Origin: Ulota crispa
Lineage: Eukaryota; Streptophyta; Bryopsida; Orthotrichales; Orthotrichaceae
Length of the DNA: 64,000 bases
Assembly (NCBI GenBank): GCA_963920765.1
Contig: OY987246.1
Coordinates: 2,048,501 to 2,112,500, forward strand
Direction: 5' to 3'
The notes below the pieces were generated by a model. It made no database searches and was not told the origin of the DNA. It saw nothing but the letters and a program-made list of their open reading frames with translations. How positions within the stretch are numbered: the stretch's first letter is position 1; every line of letters begins with the position of its first letter. Made by a program: the position numbers and the translations under genes. Shown piece by piece: positions 40,742-52,446 of the stretch.

Positions 40742-41171
40742 ACTTCCTCACAACTACTGTAAGTTACCTCCCTTTCCTTACATGAAGCTCTTGCCAAATA
40801 AAAGCTTTGCCAAACAAAATAAAAGCGCAACACCACCACTCTTAAACGTCAACCTCACAATCACGCACAGCCACGTATGTTCCACTCTGAATCACGAGAC
40901 ACAATAATAGGCTGTTCTAGACACGTCCCCGGGAAAGCGAAAACCCTAAATCCGAAGCTCCGTCCGGGAACTGATCAATCCTGGCAGTCAAACGCCCCAG
41001 AAAGACGGGCAGCCAAAGCCAAAATACTAGAGTTGAAGGGGTCGCCGGAAGAAGGGCTCGGTTTACTGTATGTACGTGTTTGTGAGACCAGGGTGGTAAA
41101 GCTCTAATTTTTCACCCGCCAAAATATGTGAGAATTTAGATATTTACCATTAGGAGATTGGATTTGAGAAT
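40742..41171. other. Mixed-composition spacer with one L-family end
   Basis: GC-richer sequence 40860-41060 of unknown origin. From about 41064 it reads TTTACTGTATGTACGTGTTT then GGTGGTAAAGCTC, the left end of an L element; a matching right end (ACACGTCTGTGCAGTAAACC) appears at about 43707-43726, beyond two nested TTAA elements and another L copy. Confidence 0.45.
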
Positions 41172-42089
41172 TTAATCCCTAAATTTTTTTTGTGTTTAGA
41201 GGCCCAAAACTGCTTTAAAATACTAATTCCCCAAAGCAAGGTCAAAATCTTCATTGAAATTTACATTTTAACAAATCCAACCGTAAGATTCTTTGGTTGA
41301 CTTGCACAAGTATATTGTCCCAAAATTTCAAAATGAATATCCCCACTAATTGCAAGACCAATGTGCCTAAATTTCAAAATGTAGGCTTTTCTAGTCCTTC
41401 CAGAAGGTGAAGTTTTGTTTTTCAAACCTTTTAGAGAAAAACACATATGTTGTATTTCTTGTGCAATTTTGGCAATATGTTGGAAAATGGGTTGAAAGCA
41501 TATATAAAAAAAATTGACCTAAAAAAAAAAATTGGATTCATTTTTACAAAAAAAGTAAAGTAAAAGGTACTGATGAATGAAAGATATAACTAATATGCTA
41601 ATAAGTTTTGGAAGAATTTGAAAATTGTTAACCCCAATGGTGAGAATGCTCTCTAACAAACAATTAGTAACTTTGATTCTCATTTAAAAAATTTCAAAAT
41701 TGAGAGTAAAAGGTAACTTTATACGTTTATTCTACCCTCTTCCTACCTTCATTGCCCGCAAAATAAAAATCCTTTTAACTCTTACCTCATTATTTGGAAT
41801 CGAGTGATTCAATTTTTTTGGTAGATATCAATCTATACAATTCTATAAATAAAAAAATAAAAAATTTAGAATTGTTTTTTTGCTGCCCGGTTTGACATTG
41901 AAATTGAAAAAACCTTCTAGCTTTTGCATTACTTATCGGAATGACATGAAATAAAGCTTCACATGTAGATTATGATGAGTAGCATCCATTCTAAAAATTT
42001 CATGAAAAAATTCCATATTATGATGTCAATAGAGCTTGCCCAAGTTCTCATAAAGCCCAAAGTGGGCTCCTTGATCCTTTAGAGGTTAA
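41172..42089 (+). mobile_element. TTAA element, diverged family A member
   Basis: TTAATCCCTAAATTTTTTTT at the left, GGCTCCTTGATCCTTTAGAG then GTTAA at the right; 918 bp. The end resembles family A (GCCCAAAGTGGGCTCCTTG), the interior is diverged. Confidence 0.7.
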
Positions 42090-42189
42090 AGTTCATATTT
42101 CCAATCAAAAATTTCAATTATCTCAGAATTATATGAAATGTTCATTACAGGGCAATGTATCTATTATTTCCATGAGAAGTTCAGAAATT

Positions 42190-42590
42190 GACTCTAGGCC
42201 AAGGTGAATTCATCCCCTCATTGCCCTTTTCTTGGATGAATGGGGTCAGGAGCTTAGTTAACTCCTTTATGAGGTTGTGGGGCTAGGGTGAAAAAAACTT
42301 TGATTTTCTCCATTTCAAAACTTCTAAGAAATTTACCATTATGAGATTGAATTTGGAAATTTTGACTTCAAATTTGGATTCAAAGATCTTGAGTTGATCT
42401 AGAACCCATAAGGAGGATATTGTTAAACACTACAAAAATAGGGGAAATCTATTATTTTATACCCTTTCTTGAGAGTTACAGAGCTTTTCCACCCTCTCCC
42501 AAAAACATGAATATGTAGTGGACAGTGCTTCAAGGCCCCATTCATACAAGAAGCAGGCAATGAGGGGTCAATTCACCCCAAACTTGAGTC
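42190..42590. mobile_element. L-family element, copy L5 (long inverted arms)
   Basis: Left arm from GACTCTAGGCC through CCCCTCATTGCCC and GGATGAATGGGG; right arm the inverse through GGCAATGAGGGGTCAATTC to GAGTC. Arms of about 110 bp around an L-type core (TTGTGGGGCTAGGGTGAAAA). Non-coding. Confidence 0.7.
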
Positions 42591-42640
42591 TACAACTTGG
42601 AAGAGAATAAAACTAAGCAACTCCATAAAGGAAGGGAAAA

Positions 42641-43626
42641 TAATCCCTAAAGAACAATTGTCCGTTCAACAGCCACTTAAAATTTGGATAGGTTCCTATG
42701 AAGTCAAATTTTGGTGGATGTTTTTGAAATTTGGAGACAAGGTGCACACAATGAACACCTTTATATGAAAAAAAAACCCCCCTATGAGATGCTGGAGTAA
42801 AAAGTCATGCTGCCCAAAAGAATTTGGGCACCTCCGACAATTTGAGCATCTTTGGAGAATCTTATGCTAAAACTCTCATCAACTTTTGAAACTTGGTGTG
42901 TACGCAACTAAGTAAATATGATATACCATTGTCAAACATAAATTGAGCTTGCAAATCACATTCTAAGAGGGGTGAAACTTTGTTAACTATGTCCAACTAT
43001 GTCCAACTATGTCTGAGCGGTTACAAGAAAAAACATTTTCTTCTAGCTTCAAGCCCTATTATCTTGCAATTTGTAAATCCAAAGTTCTTGAAAAAAACTC
43101 ACATACTCCAAATGTTTGCCTCTAACTTTTCAACATTCAAATTTCAAATAAAAGACTTCTTTGTTGTACAAGAAATTATGAAAAAATGACTAGTATATTG
43201 CCAATTCACTTAGCCTCCTTACATTGCAAGATGATTTAGAATAAGCTAAATTCTATATTTGCTTTTGAAATTTTGCATAAGTGAACCTAACATCATATAC
43301 TTATGAATGGTCAAAAATCTAAATTTTGTGAACATCCAAAATTTCACTTTAGGAGGGCTTGAAATCTATTGATTCTGCTTTGCAAGATTGAAAAAAAAGT
43401 TGTTTTCCTCACTTCAAATATTATAATCTTATAATCTACGCAATTGAATGGATTGATTTTTTTTTTTTTTAACTCATTGCCTTACTCATACTACACTTTG
43501 GTAAGGTTGAAACTCCAAAAAAAAGTTTTTAATCTAAATTTTGAATAAATCATCAAAAAAAAATGACAGTTTTGGATTTTTTTTTCCTCTCCAACATCCT
43601 TCAGCCCTTCGGGTCCCAGGGGTTAA
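42641..43626 (+). mobile_element. TTAA element, family F copy 2
   Basis: Left ATAATCCCTAAAGAACAATT (TTAA mutated), right TCCCAGGGGTTAA; 986 bp. Aligned with 16511-17492 along its length, including the terminal GACAGTTTTGGATTTTTTTT stretch. Confidence 0.75.
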
Positions 43627-44321
43627 TTACTTTAATCCTTGTTTGCGGAAAAAAAAGATACAGGAAAGAAGCTAAGATTTTCCACCCTCCACCCTGGCCC
43701 CACAAACACGTCTGTGCAGTAAACCAGTCAGGAGCTGAGCTTCATCAGAGTGCAGTAAACTCCGATCCGGCACTCGGTTGGTCGATCCGGGCCGGAGCTG
43801 CTCCGAACCGGCAAGATAACAGGCCTTGCGGCCTGCGGGGGGCGGAGTCCGAATATTCTTCAGACCGAGCCTGCCTTTACCCTTTTTCAGTTGCGCAGAT
43901 ATTATTGTGGGGCTGCAACGTTCCCACCTTGAGATGCCGCTGGATGCCCCACTTCCCGAACCTGCCTCCGACCCTGCTCTGGTGTTGGTGTGGCTTCGGA
44001 CCGGTACGTGACCTGGTAGGCTGTCATCATTGTCATGCTCATGCTGGAGCTGCATTTTCCTGGTGACCTCTCTGTGGCGACTGGCCACTAAAGTTACCCA
44101 CTCCTGCAGACAAGCACAAAATGAGAGGGGCCCTCTCTGCCTCAGGCTTCAATCACCTTTCCTTGAAAAGGTAAAAGGTTCTCAGTTTCAGATGGGGGGT
44201 CCAGTAGCGAACTGTTTCATTCTTTTCCCATTGACCAAGCGACACGCACCCTCGAATACATGCAAGTATAGAAGGAAAATAAAAGAAAGAGAGGATAGGA
44301 TCTCCACGTGTGCCCGTTCAT
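43627..44321. other. GC-rich island of unknown origin
   Basis: From about 43730 to 44170 the DNA is GC-rich and open on both strands (+ 43563-44066, - 43672-44088) with no recognised family. It begins beside an L-family right end (TTTCCACCCTCCACCCTGGC). Possibly a captured gene fragment. Confidence 0.35.
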
Positions 44322-44700
44322 TTAACCCCTAAATGCCCAAGGAGACGAAAACCTTTCCCTCACTGCCCAAAAAGCACCATGCGCAATATGTGAAAAAAGC
44401 ATTCTCATCTGATATTTTTTGAGAAGTGGTCATGGAGATGTGCTCCATCATGGAATGCCAAAAATAGCCTCATTGAATGCCTTCATATTTTTTTAAACTT
44501 CAATTTGTTTATTCACAAGCATGGTGTTAGGTCTCTTGTTGTTCTTCTTGTAATTTTTTTGAGGGCACCGTGCATTGTTGATAATTGCAACTTTTGGGGA
44601 CAATATTCTATTGTGTGGGCTTATGCCACACCATTGTGTTAACATTATAGAGCAATTGTAGTGGGGCAATCATGGGAACAGCCAGGCGTTCAAGGGTTAA
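44322..44700 (+). mobile_element. TTAA element, unassigned, 379 bp
   Basis: TTAACCCCTAAATGCCCAAG at the left, AGGCGTTCAAGGGTTAA at the right. No second copy seen. Non-coding. Confidence 0.65.
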
Positions 44701-44776
44701 ATTTTGGCAAACCTAACATATCTTTGAGATGGATTTTGAAATTTCATCCATTTAGCTATCAAGGTAGGAATGCAGA

Positions 44777-45641
44777 CCAAATTTTGCGTACAAGTTGCCT
44801 TTGACAATTAGGTTACCTTACCCTAGAAAACTACCTTATGACTCATTGCTTGACCACTTAGAGGTGCACGTAACTCTCTAGATTTTAGAATTTTAGATGG
44901 TTTTCAACTTGGAATTTGCTTGTTTCTATTTTTACAACATCATTGTTGTTACCAAGCCCTTATTGTTATTGAAATGTGCTAATTGTAGTAATCCTTGCTG
45001 AGGATTATTGTAGTATTAGTAAGTATTTATATAGTATAGTATAGGCACCCGTTGGTCCAACGGGACTCAAAAATAATTTCAAGCCCAATCATGCAAAACA
45101 CGTCCCCCACAAGAAAATAATTATTACTTTTTATGAGCCCACTCCAATTTCAAACTTTACCCAAAACATTTGCCTTTGTTTACAATACATTTCTTTACAG
45201 CAAGGCATTTTTTGTTCTATACCCATAGAGTTTTTTACCCACACAATAAAAGGAACATCATTGTTTTCTCACATACAAAAACATTATTTAATTTTTACCT
45301 ACACCAAATTTTTATCCACATAATCATTATTCACACGATTTTTTTATATATTTTTATTTTTTACCCATGTAATTTTGTTACATTTTTTTATTTGCCCATG
45401 TATTTTTTACACATGCCATTTTTACCCATACATTTTTTTTGCACGCAAGATTTTATATAAGCAAGTTTTTACGCACACAAGTTCTTTACCCAAACAAGTT
45501 TTTACCCATGCAGGTTTATTACCCACGCAATAACAAGATTGCGATAAAAAGATTGCCAATATTTGTAAGTTGTATTTTGTTGTATATATAGATAAATGTC
45601 AGAAAATTAGTGTGGGGCAACCTAGATGCACTATTTTGTGC
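44777..45641. mobile_element. N-family element N4, split by a Helitron
   Basis: Left part with AAGTTGCCTTTGACAATTAG, right part TAGTGTGGGGCAACCTAGAT then GCACTATTTTGTG. Aligns with N1 on both sides of an insertion of about 550 bp. Confidence 0.7.
45040..45592 (-). mobile_element. Helitron-like element 3 with ACCCACAC-type minisatellite
   Basis: On the minus strand it starts TCTATATATACAACAAA (45592 leftward) and ends with perfect hairpin CCCGTTGGACCAACGGG (45048-45064) then TGCCTATACTA. The interior (45200-45545) is an imperfect repeat of TTTTACCCACACAA / TTTTTACCCATGCA units. No helicase coding. The left boundary is ambiguous within a TATAG repeat. Confidence 0.7.
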
Positions 45642-45792
45642 AGCTATAAACGGCCCAAAATATCTTAGCTGAGTCTGTAACAAACATACTTTTCATGTTT
45701 ATTGAGCTAGAATATTCCAGCTTCCAATCAAATTTTGGATCTAGAAACCTATAGGAAATTTAAGGAATGAATTAGAGTTGTACGGCTAGACT

Positions 45793-46948
45793 TTAACCCC
45801 TAAATGCCCGAGGCACCAGATTTTGGTGTCCAAAATATTTCAAAAAACTTTGAAATCCTATTGTGGACACATATTTTATTGTTTTTAGATTTTTTTGGAA
45901 AAGTTGCGTGCTGAAGTTAGCTTCACCGTTCAAATTCAACTTCCTCCATATCTTATTCCAAGTGTTTTTGGTAGAAGGTTAACCGCAAGCATACATTTTG
46001 TGTCATGAATAGTGCCATGAAAAGTGTCATGAATAGTGTTGTGAATAGTGTCACGGAGCCTATGAGAACTTGCCACATTGAAAAGACAAGCATCAAGTTG
46101 AGCAAAAGGTGAAGATTTCCTTTGGGCACTCCCTTGGGCAGTAAGGGCCCTTTTATTGAAATTTTGACATCTAACAAAATCTTAAAGTGCTTTTGGACTA
46201 ATTTCAATTGGAATATCTTTGTTATAGAAATTAGGACTCTTTCATTGTAGAATTTTCTTTCATTCAACTTAATTTTTGGTCAATAATTGAAGCTAAAATA
46301 TTTCTTTGTATTAGGTGTTTGCACTTTGATAGTTGCGTTGCAGGCTCATTTGTGAAACTATAGTCATGGATTTGGAAGGGGGGACATTAGTTTTGAAGAA
46401 ACAACAACAAACACTAAAGCATCCTAAGTGGCTGCTTCCCAATTTTGTATCCAAAAGTTGTCAATTAGTATTAGAGGTTTTGGGCAGCTCCAAAAAAAGC
46501 AAAAAATTCTATAGTCATCATCGTTCAATTACATAATATCTTTGTATCCGTGTGCCCATTTTGGGTTTTTTTAATAGCGCCATCTAAAAACCTTGAAGTT
46601 CAAGATTCAATGGTTACAATTTTGTTTTGATGTTTAACCGCTGAACAGCCCAAAAGCCCTTTGCAGCCATATGTATAGTTGTATATACAGACATATTTGA
46701 GCTGTTCAGAGGGCCTTCCAAAAAAATATATGCACCCACCATCATGCAACCCTTCAATATGTATGATTGTAACACTTCATTTCTAGCTAATTCAAACTTC
46801 TGAATATCAATTGAGACTATATTTGATACCGTATTTCTAGAGCCCAAGAGCCCTTCTGGGATTAATAATGATTTTACGAAGACAATTCAAAAACTTCAAA
46901 ACTGCCTTCCAAACACAAGAAAAACACCCTTGGGCATTTAGGGGTTAA
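45793..46948 (+). mobile_element. TTAA element, family G copy 2, interrupted by family B
   Basis: TTAACCCCTAAATGCCCGAG at the left, CCTTGGGCATTTAGGGGTTAA region at the right; 1,156 bp including the nested 232-bp element. Carries three variants of GTGTCATGAATAGTG in tandem (about 45999-46054). Confidence 0.8.
46634..46865 (+). mobile_element. TTAA element, family B copy 4, nested in G (232 bp)
   Basis: TTAACCGCTGAACAGCCC at the left, CCTTCTGGGATTAA at the right. More diverged than copies 2 and 3 but identical in length. Confidence 0.85.
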
Positions 46949-47763
46949 AACTGGTTTCTATGTATTGCACAAGTAGAAACATTGTTTATACATTACAAGT
47001 TTCTATTCGTGTTGCCCGAAAAACAATATAAAATGGTTTTCCTTTAAAAAGAATTAGTGTATGTGAAACAAACGCAAATTGTTTTGTTGTTACAAAATAA
47101 GAAAATCATAAATCATTTGATGAGTATGCAACTGTAGCAAATAAATCACATTTTTCTTCTTCTTTTATAAGTTTTGCTAGATGCCTCAATAGACGATGAT
47201 ATGCTTTTTGCTATTTCATACTACTAGGCAACCGTTCCAATTGGTTGAAAATTAAGAGAGTTGGTTATATCGATGTGACAAATAAGCAACCCAACCTATG
47301 TATCCAATGAATATTTTGTTGTCCTACACTAGTGGAGAGGCCCTAAGATTTGATTTTTTCCAAAAAGAGTAAATTTTACCTATTGTTAATATATGTACTG
47401 TCAAACAAACGCCACAAAGTTCAACAAACATGATAGGCTGTTTTCACCCGGAAATTGCTTTCGAGGTAGTTCTTTTCCTAAACTACTTTGCCACTTTACA
47501 ATCTATTTCGATTATAAATTGTTAAGAATAGTGTATAGATCAACTCCAGGCCATCTTTCATGGGTGATTGGCACTGATAAAGACTCCCTACCGTGCATTC
47601 TGTACACGTTGTGCCACTAGAGCACCGCATTAATCATTAAACAAACTCAACAAAAACAACCAGCTCGATATCAATATAAGGTCCCCTCCACGCTAGAGAC
47701 GAGAAGCCATGGGGAGCAAATTTCAGCCAATGAAATTCACAGAAATTGAGAAGATCAAGCAAC
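46949..47763. other. Intergenic DNA, nothing recognised
   Basis: About 0.8 kb. A 75-codon + strand frame (47393-47620) has no recognised motif. Confidence 0.45.
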
Positions 47764-47846
47764 ATAACATTCAGTAGCCTGAAGAGAGGCTGTCTTTCCC
47801 TCTCTTCAGGTATCATCCACGAATTTCATCTTGACAAAGCAAACAA

Positions 47847-47884
<38 letters not shown>

Positions 47885-48050
47885 TTCTGACACGTCTAGC
47901 GCCCTTAACGTGTGTGCACTGTACTAAGCCTCCCTTTCATAAACTCTGACAAATTCAACCAAGTGTCCCCATAGCTAAAGAAAGGTGTGGAATATTCCAC
48001 ACCATTCTCTTGGAGGGAGGGCAGCCTTTACTAGTGCTACTGAATGTTAT
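47764..48050. mobile_element. TIR element with internal poly-T
   Basis: Inverted ends ATAACATTCAGTAGC and GCTACTGAATGTTAT, continuing imperfectly through GGCTGTCTTTCCCTC / GAGGGAGGGCAGCC. Contains a 30-base poly-T (about 47850-47879) and a nested hairpin (CCTGAAGAGAGG ... CCTCTCTTCAGG with loop). Confidence 0.6.
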
Positions 48051-48273
48051 GAACGTCACTTTATACTTGAAATTTTTTTTCAAAAGAGAAGAAAAAGAAA
48101 AAGAATGAGGTGAACAACACTCTTGTTTTATGTAACAATGAAGATGCATAGTTTTTGGGTCGATCAAAATTTGTGTCATGTCTAGCAAAAGCTGTTGATC
48201 TCATGAAAAATTCTAAGGGAATGTTTGGATAATATTGTTCCAATTAATTAGTTATTTTGATTTTTGATAAATT

Positions 48274-48743
48274 TTAACCCCTAAAGGACCAAGCCCCCTT
48301 TTGGAGGACAAATGGGATTTTGAGCATGTACCTATGGCTAAACTACTTTGCGTGATTTTTTGAAAATTTTATGGATGATGGGGAATTCAAAGGTTTACAT
48401 GGGTATCTTTCATTTTGACATTTATTGAAGAAGTTAAAAATGGATTTTTTGGAAAACATGCAAGGTTGGGCAGTCCAAAGACTTTTTTAAAAATTGCCTT
48501 TAAAAAAATAAAATATGAAATATGTTCTTTAGACTTATATATACATAGGGAGCTTTGAATCATTCAATTTTGATTAATGAGATGAAAGTTATGAGAAGTT
48601 TTTATTTGTGGGTAGGTGTGGAAAATCTCAAAACCATGCCTACCTGCAAACTGAAAGTTCTCATAACTTTCATCTCATCAATCAAAATTGAATGATTCAA
48701 AGCTCCCCACGTCTATAAAAGTCTAAAGAATCTATTATATATA

Positions 48744-48827
<84 letters not shown>

Positions 48828-49067
48828 TATATATAATTCAATTTTTAAAGAAGTTTTTGGTCTGCCCAATCTCACTTGTTTTTTGAAATTCATTTTTAAC
48901 TTCTTCAAAAAATATCAAAATGAAGAAAAAATTAGACGCTCATGTAGATATTTGAATTCCACACCTCCAATAAAAGTTTCAAAAACTTACAAAAAATAGA
49001 TTAGCTGTAGGTACATGCCCGAAATCCATTTGTCCCTCGAGGGGACAGTTGGTCCTTTAGGGGTTAA
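48274..49067. mobile_element. TTAA element, family J copy 1 (foldback) with (AT)n core
   Basis: TTAACCCCTAAAGGACCAAG at the left, TTGGTCCTTTAGGGGTTAA at the right; 794 bp. The two halves are near-complete inverted copies (GGCATGTACCTA, GAAAGTTATGAGAAGTTTT) meeting near 48640, with a roughly 100-bp (TA)n microsatellite in the right arm (48736-48835). Confidence 0.85.
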
Positions 49068-49277
49068 TAATTTCAATTTTTAGGCAAAATTCAATTTTGT
49101 AACTTCTTCTCACTTCACATTACAATCAAAATATGTTACTTTCAAAGGTCAATCTTTCAAATACAAACCATGACCCATGAGAGATTTTCTTCATGACTTT
49201 TCACGTCTAGTGTAAAGGGGGCCTAAGGCAAGAACAACCAAAATCAACAAGTGAACTTGAAGAATATTGTCTTCAAC

Positions 49278-50323
49278 CCAACCCCTAAAGGCTCAAGTGG
49301 ACCCTCGAGGGCCAAGTGGGGTTTGGGCATGTACTTATAGCTAAATTACTTTATGTGATTTTTTGAAATTTTTATAGAAGATGGGGAATTCAAAGATCTA
49401 AGTGGGCATCTAATTTTTTCCTTATTCCGACATTTATTAAAGAAGTTAAAAATGAATTTTTAGAAAATAAGGGAAGGCAAGCAGAGTAGTTTTTTTTAAA
49501 AATTGCATTTAAAAAAAATTAAAAAATGAAATAGGTTCTTTAGACTTATATATACGTGGGTCGTGGGGGGCTTTGAATCATTCAATTTTGATAAATGAGA
49601 TGAAAGTTATGAGAACTTTTAGTTTGCAGGTAAGATATGGTTTCAGTCAAAATTGAATGATTCAAAGCCCCCCACGTATATAAGTCTAAAGAACCTATTT
49701 CATATTTTTATTTTTTAAAAATGAAATTTTTAAAGAAGTTTTTGGGTTGCCTAGCCTCCCCTATTTTCCATAAATTCATTTTTAATTTCTTCAATAAAAG
49801 TTAGAATGAAGAATAAATTAGATGCCCATGCATATAATTGAATTCCCCATCTTCTATAAAAGTTTCAAAAATCACACAAAATAATTTAACTGTAAGTACT
49901 TAAGGTAGGCACACTCATAAGCAAGAATAAGGGTTTTGGAGTAGGTAAAATAATTGAACAACTTTGAGAAAAATATTGTAAGCTAGGAAATGGAAACCAA
50001 AAATATTGGCATCAATTTCAAGGTTCCAACTACAAGCATTTGTTCACAAAGATTTTTCAAAGTCCAAAATCACTGAAATTATAAGGACCATGTGTAAAAG
50101 ATGCTAAAAACAAGGCTTGCTGGTTCTCAAATAGTGAAATGGGTACTCAAAACCGTCATGGAGTCACCCACAACCATCACTTTGTCACCCATAAATATCA
50201 CCTAAGTATCCATAAGCACCCTAAGCACCCTGACATTGTCAGTAACGCCCATGGGTGCGGCTACCTTACATGCCCAAGACCTGACTTGGCCCCCAAGGGT
50301 CCACTTGGACCTTTAGGGGTTAA
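49278..50323. mobile_element. TTAA element, family J copy 2, carrying an insertion
   Basis: Left CCAACCCCTAAAGGCTCAAG, right CCACTTGGACCTTTAGGGGT then TAA. Foldback arms as in copy 1. The right arm is broken after GTAAGTAC by 49898-50270, which begins AAGGTAGG and ends CTACCTT, a separate TIR insertion. Confidence 0.7.
49896..50271. mobile_element. AAGGTAGG TIR insertion inside J copy 2
   Basis: J consensus reads GTACATGCCC. Here GTAC is followed by TTAAGGTAGGCAC and, about 370 bp later, GCGGCTACCTTACATGCCC. Short inverted ends AAGGTAG / CTACCTT; the flank duplication is TAC or TTA and cannot be settled. Interior has repeated GTCACCCACAACCATCAC-like words. Confidence 0.5.
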
Positions 50324-50542
50324 TAGAACTTCGTTGTAAATTCAAAGCTTTTGAGGCAAAATAAACGATGGATTCAGTTAAATCCAAACCTAATCTTCAC
50401 TTTTGCAAGTTTTTCTTTTCTTCCCGTTTCACATGAATTTGATTCAGAGGCTTGCACAAAAAGCGTGGAGCACAGAGTGACCATGCTAATTACATCGCTG
50501 AAGCATATATCAAAGTTCCTTCATATGTCATTCTTGCATATG

Positions 50543-50669
50543 ATTCATCCATTTCATACAGATTGATATAATTCATCCATTTCATACAGATTGATATAAT
50601 TCATCCATTTCATACAGATTGATATAATTCATCCATTTCATACAGATTGATATAATTCATCCATTTCAT
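50543..50669. repeat. 28-bp tandem repeat, about 4.5 copies
   Basis: Unit ATTCATCCATTTCATACA plus GATTGATATA, essentially identical in all copies. It ends directly at the next AAGGTAGGAGG terminus. Confidence 0.95.
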
Positions 50670-50670
50670 G

Positions 50671-51573
50671 TAAGGTAGGAGGTCCATAAATCAACCATTC
50701 AATTCTACCTAATTCATTAACCCTTAAAGCCTTCAGCATCCTTTTTTGGCAACATAGAAATTTGGGCAGCTCATTATCAATGGGTTTTTCATTTTCTTTT
50801 TTGAAATTTTCACACATGATGTGTCCATGGAGTAGCTTTAAGGTCCAACAAATTTCATAAGTTTTGACTTAATGGTTCAAAAGTTATTGCATGATATGTT
50901 GTTTTTTTTGCTCAGCAAGCAGCTCATGTAGCTCACAAAAAATTCTTTAAAAAATACATTATTTTTATTTTTATTTTTATTTTTGAAATCTGTTTTTTAG
51001 ATTTATATAAATGTAGAAAGCTTTTAATCATCCCATTTTAATTAATGAGATGAAAGTAATGAGGAGTTTTAGTTTGCCAATAGGTATGGAGTCTCTCAAA
51101 ACCACACCTACTGGCAAACTAAAACTCCTCAGTACTTTCATCTCATCAATTAAAATTGGATGATTCAAAGTTTTCCACATTTACATAAATCTACAAAAAG
51201 AAATTTACAAATAAAATCAAAATAATAATAAAAATTTAATTTTTAAAGAAATTTTTGTGAGCTGCTTGGGCTACTTGCTGAGTAAAGAAAACAACATATC
51301 ATGCAATAACTTTTGAACCATTAAGTCAAAACTTATGAAATTTGTTGGACCTTAAAGCTCCTCCATGGACACATCATGTGTGAAAATTTCAAAGAAAAAA
51401 AAAAAAAAAAAAACCCATTGATAGCAAGCTGCCCAAATTGCTATATTGCTAAAAAGGATGCTCAAGGCTTTAGGGATTAATGGCAATAATAGACATATGA
51501 AGGAATATGTTACTCATTCTTAAATAAGGAACGCATTTAGAATGTGGTCACTTTTAAAGCTTCCTACCTTAGA
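50671..51573. mobile_element. AAGGTAGGAGG element hosting a family H insertion
   Basis: Left TAAGGTAGGAGGTCCATAAA, right AAAGCTTCCTACCTTA (inverted). The central 50717-51480 is a TTAA element. Confidence 0.55.
50717..51480. mobile_element. TTAA element, family H copy 2 (foldback)
   Basis: TTAACCCTTAAAGCCTTCAG at the left, CTCAAGGCTTTAGGGATTAA at the right; 764 bp. The halves are inverted copies meeting near 51095 (GATGAAAGTAATGAGGAGTT / AACTCCTCAGTACTTTCATC). Confidence 0.85.
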
Positions 51574-52026
51574 GCATCCCTAATGTGTACACTGTGAATG
51601 GGACTCGGAAGTAGCTGGTCATGCATTGCTCCTCCCCCCTTTTAAGTATGCAGTTTCTTTCACTGGCCGGATCCTTCCAATGTTGACGCAACTCCCATCA
51701 CAGATTCAAGCAAGGTAGTAGAAGAATGTAAGTACTTGCAAGTTGTTGCTGAGAAATTGCAGGCTATTGCAAGCTATTATAAGACATCACAAACAACGTG
51801 TCACTCCGTCAGCAAATGCAGTGCGCACTGGGAAATCGAGTTGGGGCACGGGAAAACGAGACAACATGTCGCTCCATGAGGTGGTTTTAACGGGGTCAGG
51901 TCCGGCATTTCTGTTCCGGTGACAACGTTGGAGCCCTAGAAATCCCTAAACCTCTCGCTAAAGTGGCTCCCACCAAGCAAAACGCAGGCCCGTCTCTTTC
52001 CGAGTATACACATTGATGATGCTCTT
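51574..52026. mobile_element. GAGCATC TIR element, copy 2, with TTA flanks
   Basis: Left TTA then GAGCATCCCTAATGTGTACA; right TATACACATTGATGATGCTC then TTA. Inverted ends of about 20 bp with a 3-bp TTA duplication, as in PIF/Harbinger-type elements. GC-richer interior (51620-52000), no recognised coding. Confidence 0.7.
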
Positions 52027-52029
52027 AGT

Positions 52030-52446
52030 TCTTACAATTAGCTCTTGAGAACATTCATAGTCCATTTGTACACATTGGATGCCGATTCTCTAGTCTTGGA
52101 GCCCCTTTCACAATGAGCTAGTCATTGTGACTCCAATGGCGTGGCTAGTGTGGCAAAGTGCTTGCAAATTTTCATACTACTTCCAAAGTTGCATAAGCCA
52201 ACATGCAATGCTATCCTCATGAAAATTACAAGAAGGGCGGTATAGGACCTAACACCTTTTCTGTGAATCTTCTCACAATCCAAGGTACTTCAAAAGATGA
52301 GTGCATTCAATGAGGTTAACTTTTGCCTTTCATGATGGACCATGTTTCCATGACCACTTTTTTTTAGATAGATAAAATCAAATTTCTTACATCCTGCAAA
52401 CAGTCTTTTTGTCATCTGTTAGATAAAAAAAACATCTGTATTGGCA
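52030..52446. other. Intergenic DNA, nothing recognised
   Basis: About 400 bp, no gene or paired ends. Confidence 0.45.

Noticed and set aside
50543-50669. CRISPR-like array
   Set aside because: The 28-bp units are contiguous without spacers; it is a plain tandem repeat in a eukaryotic genome.
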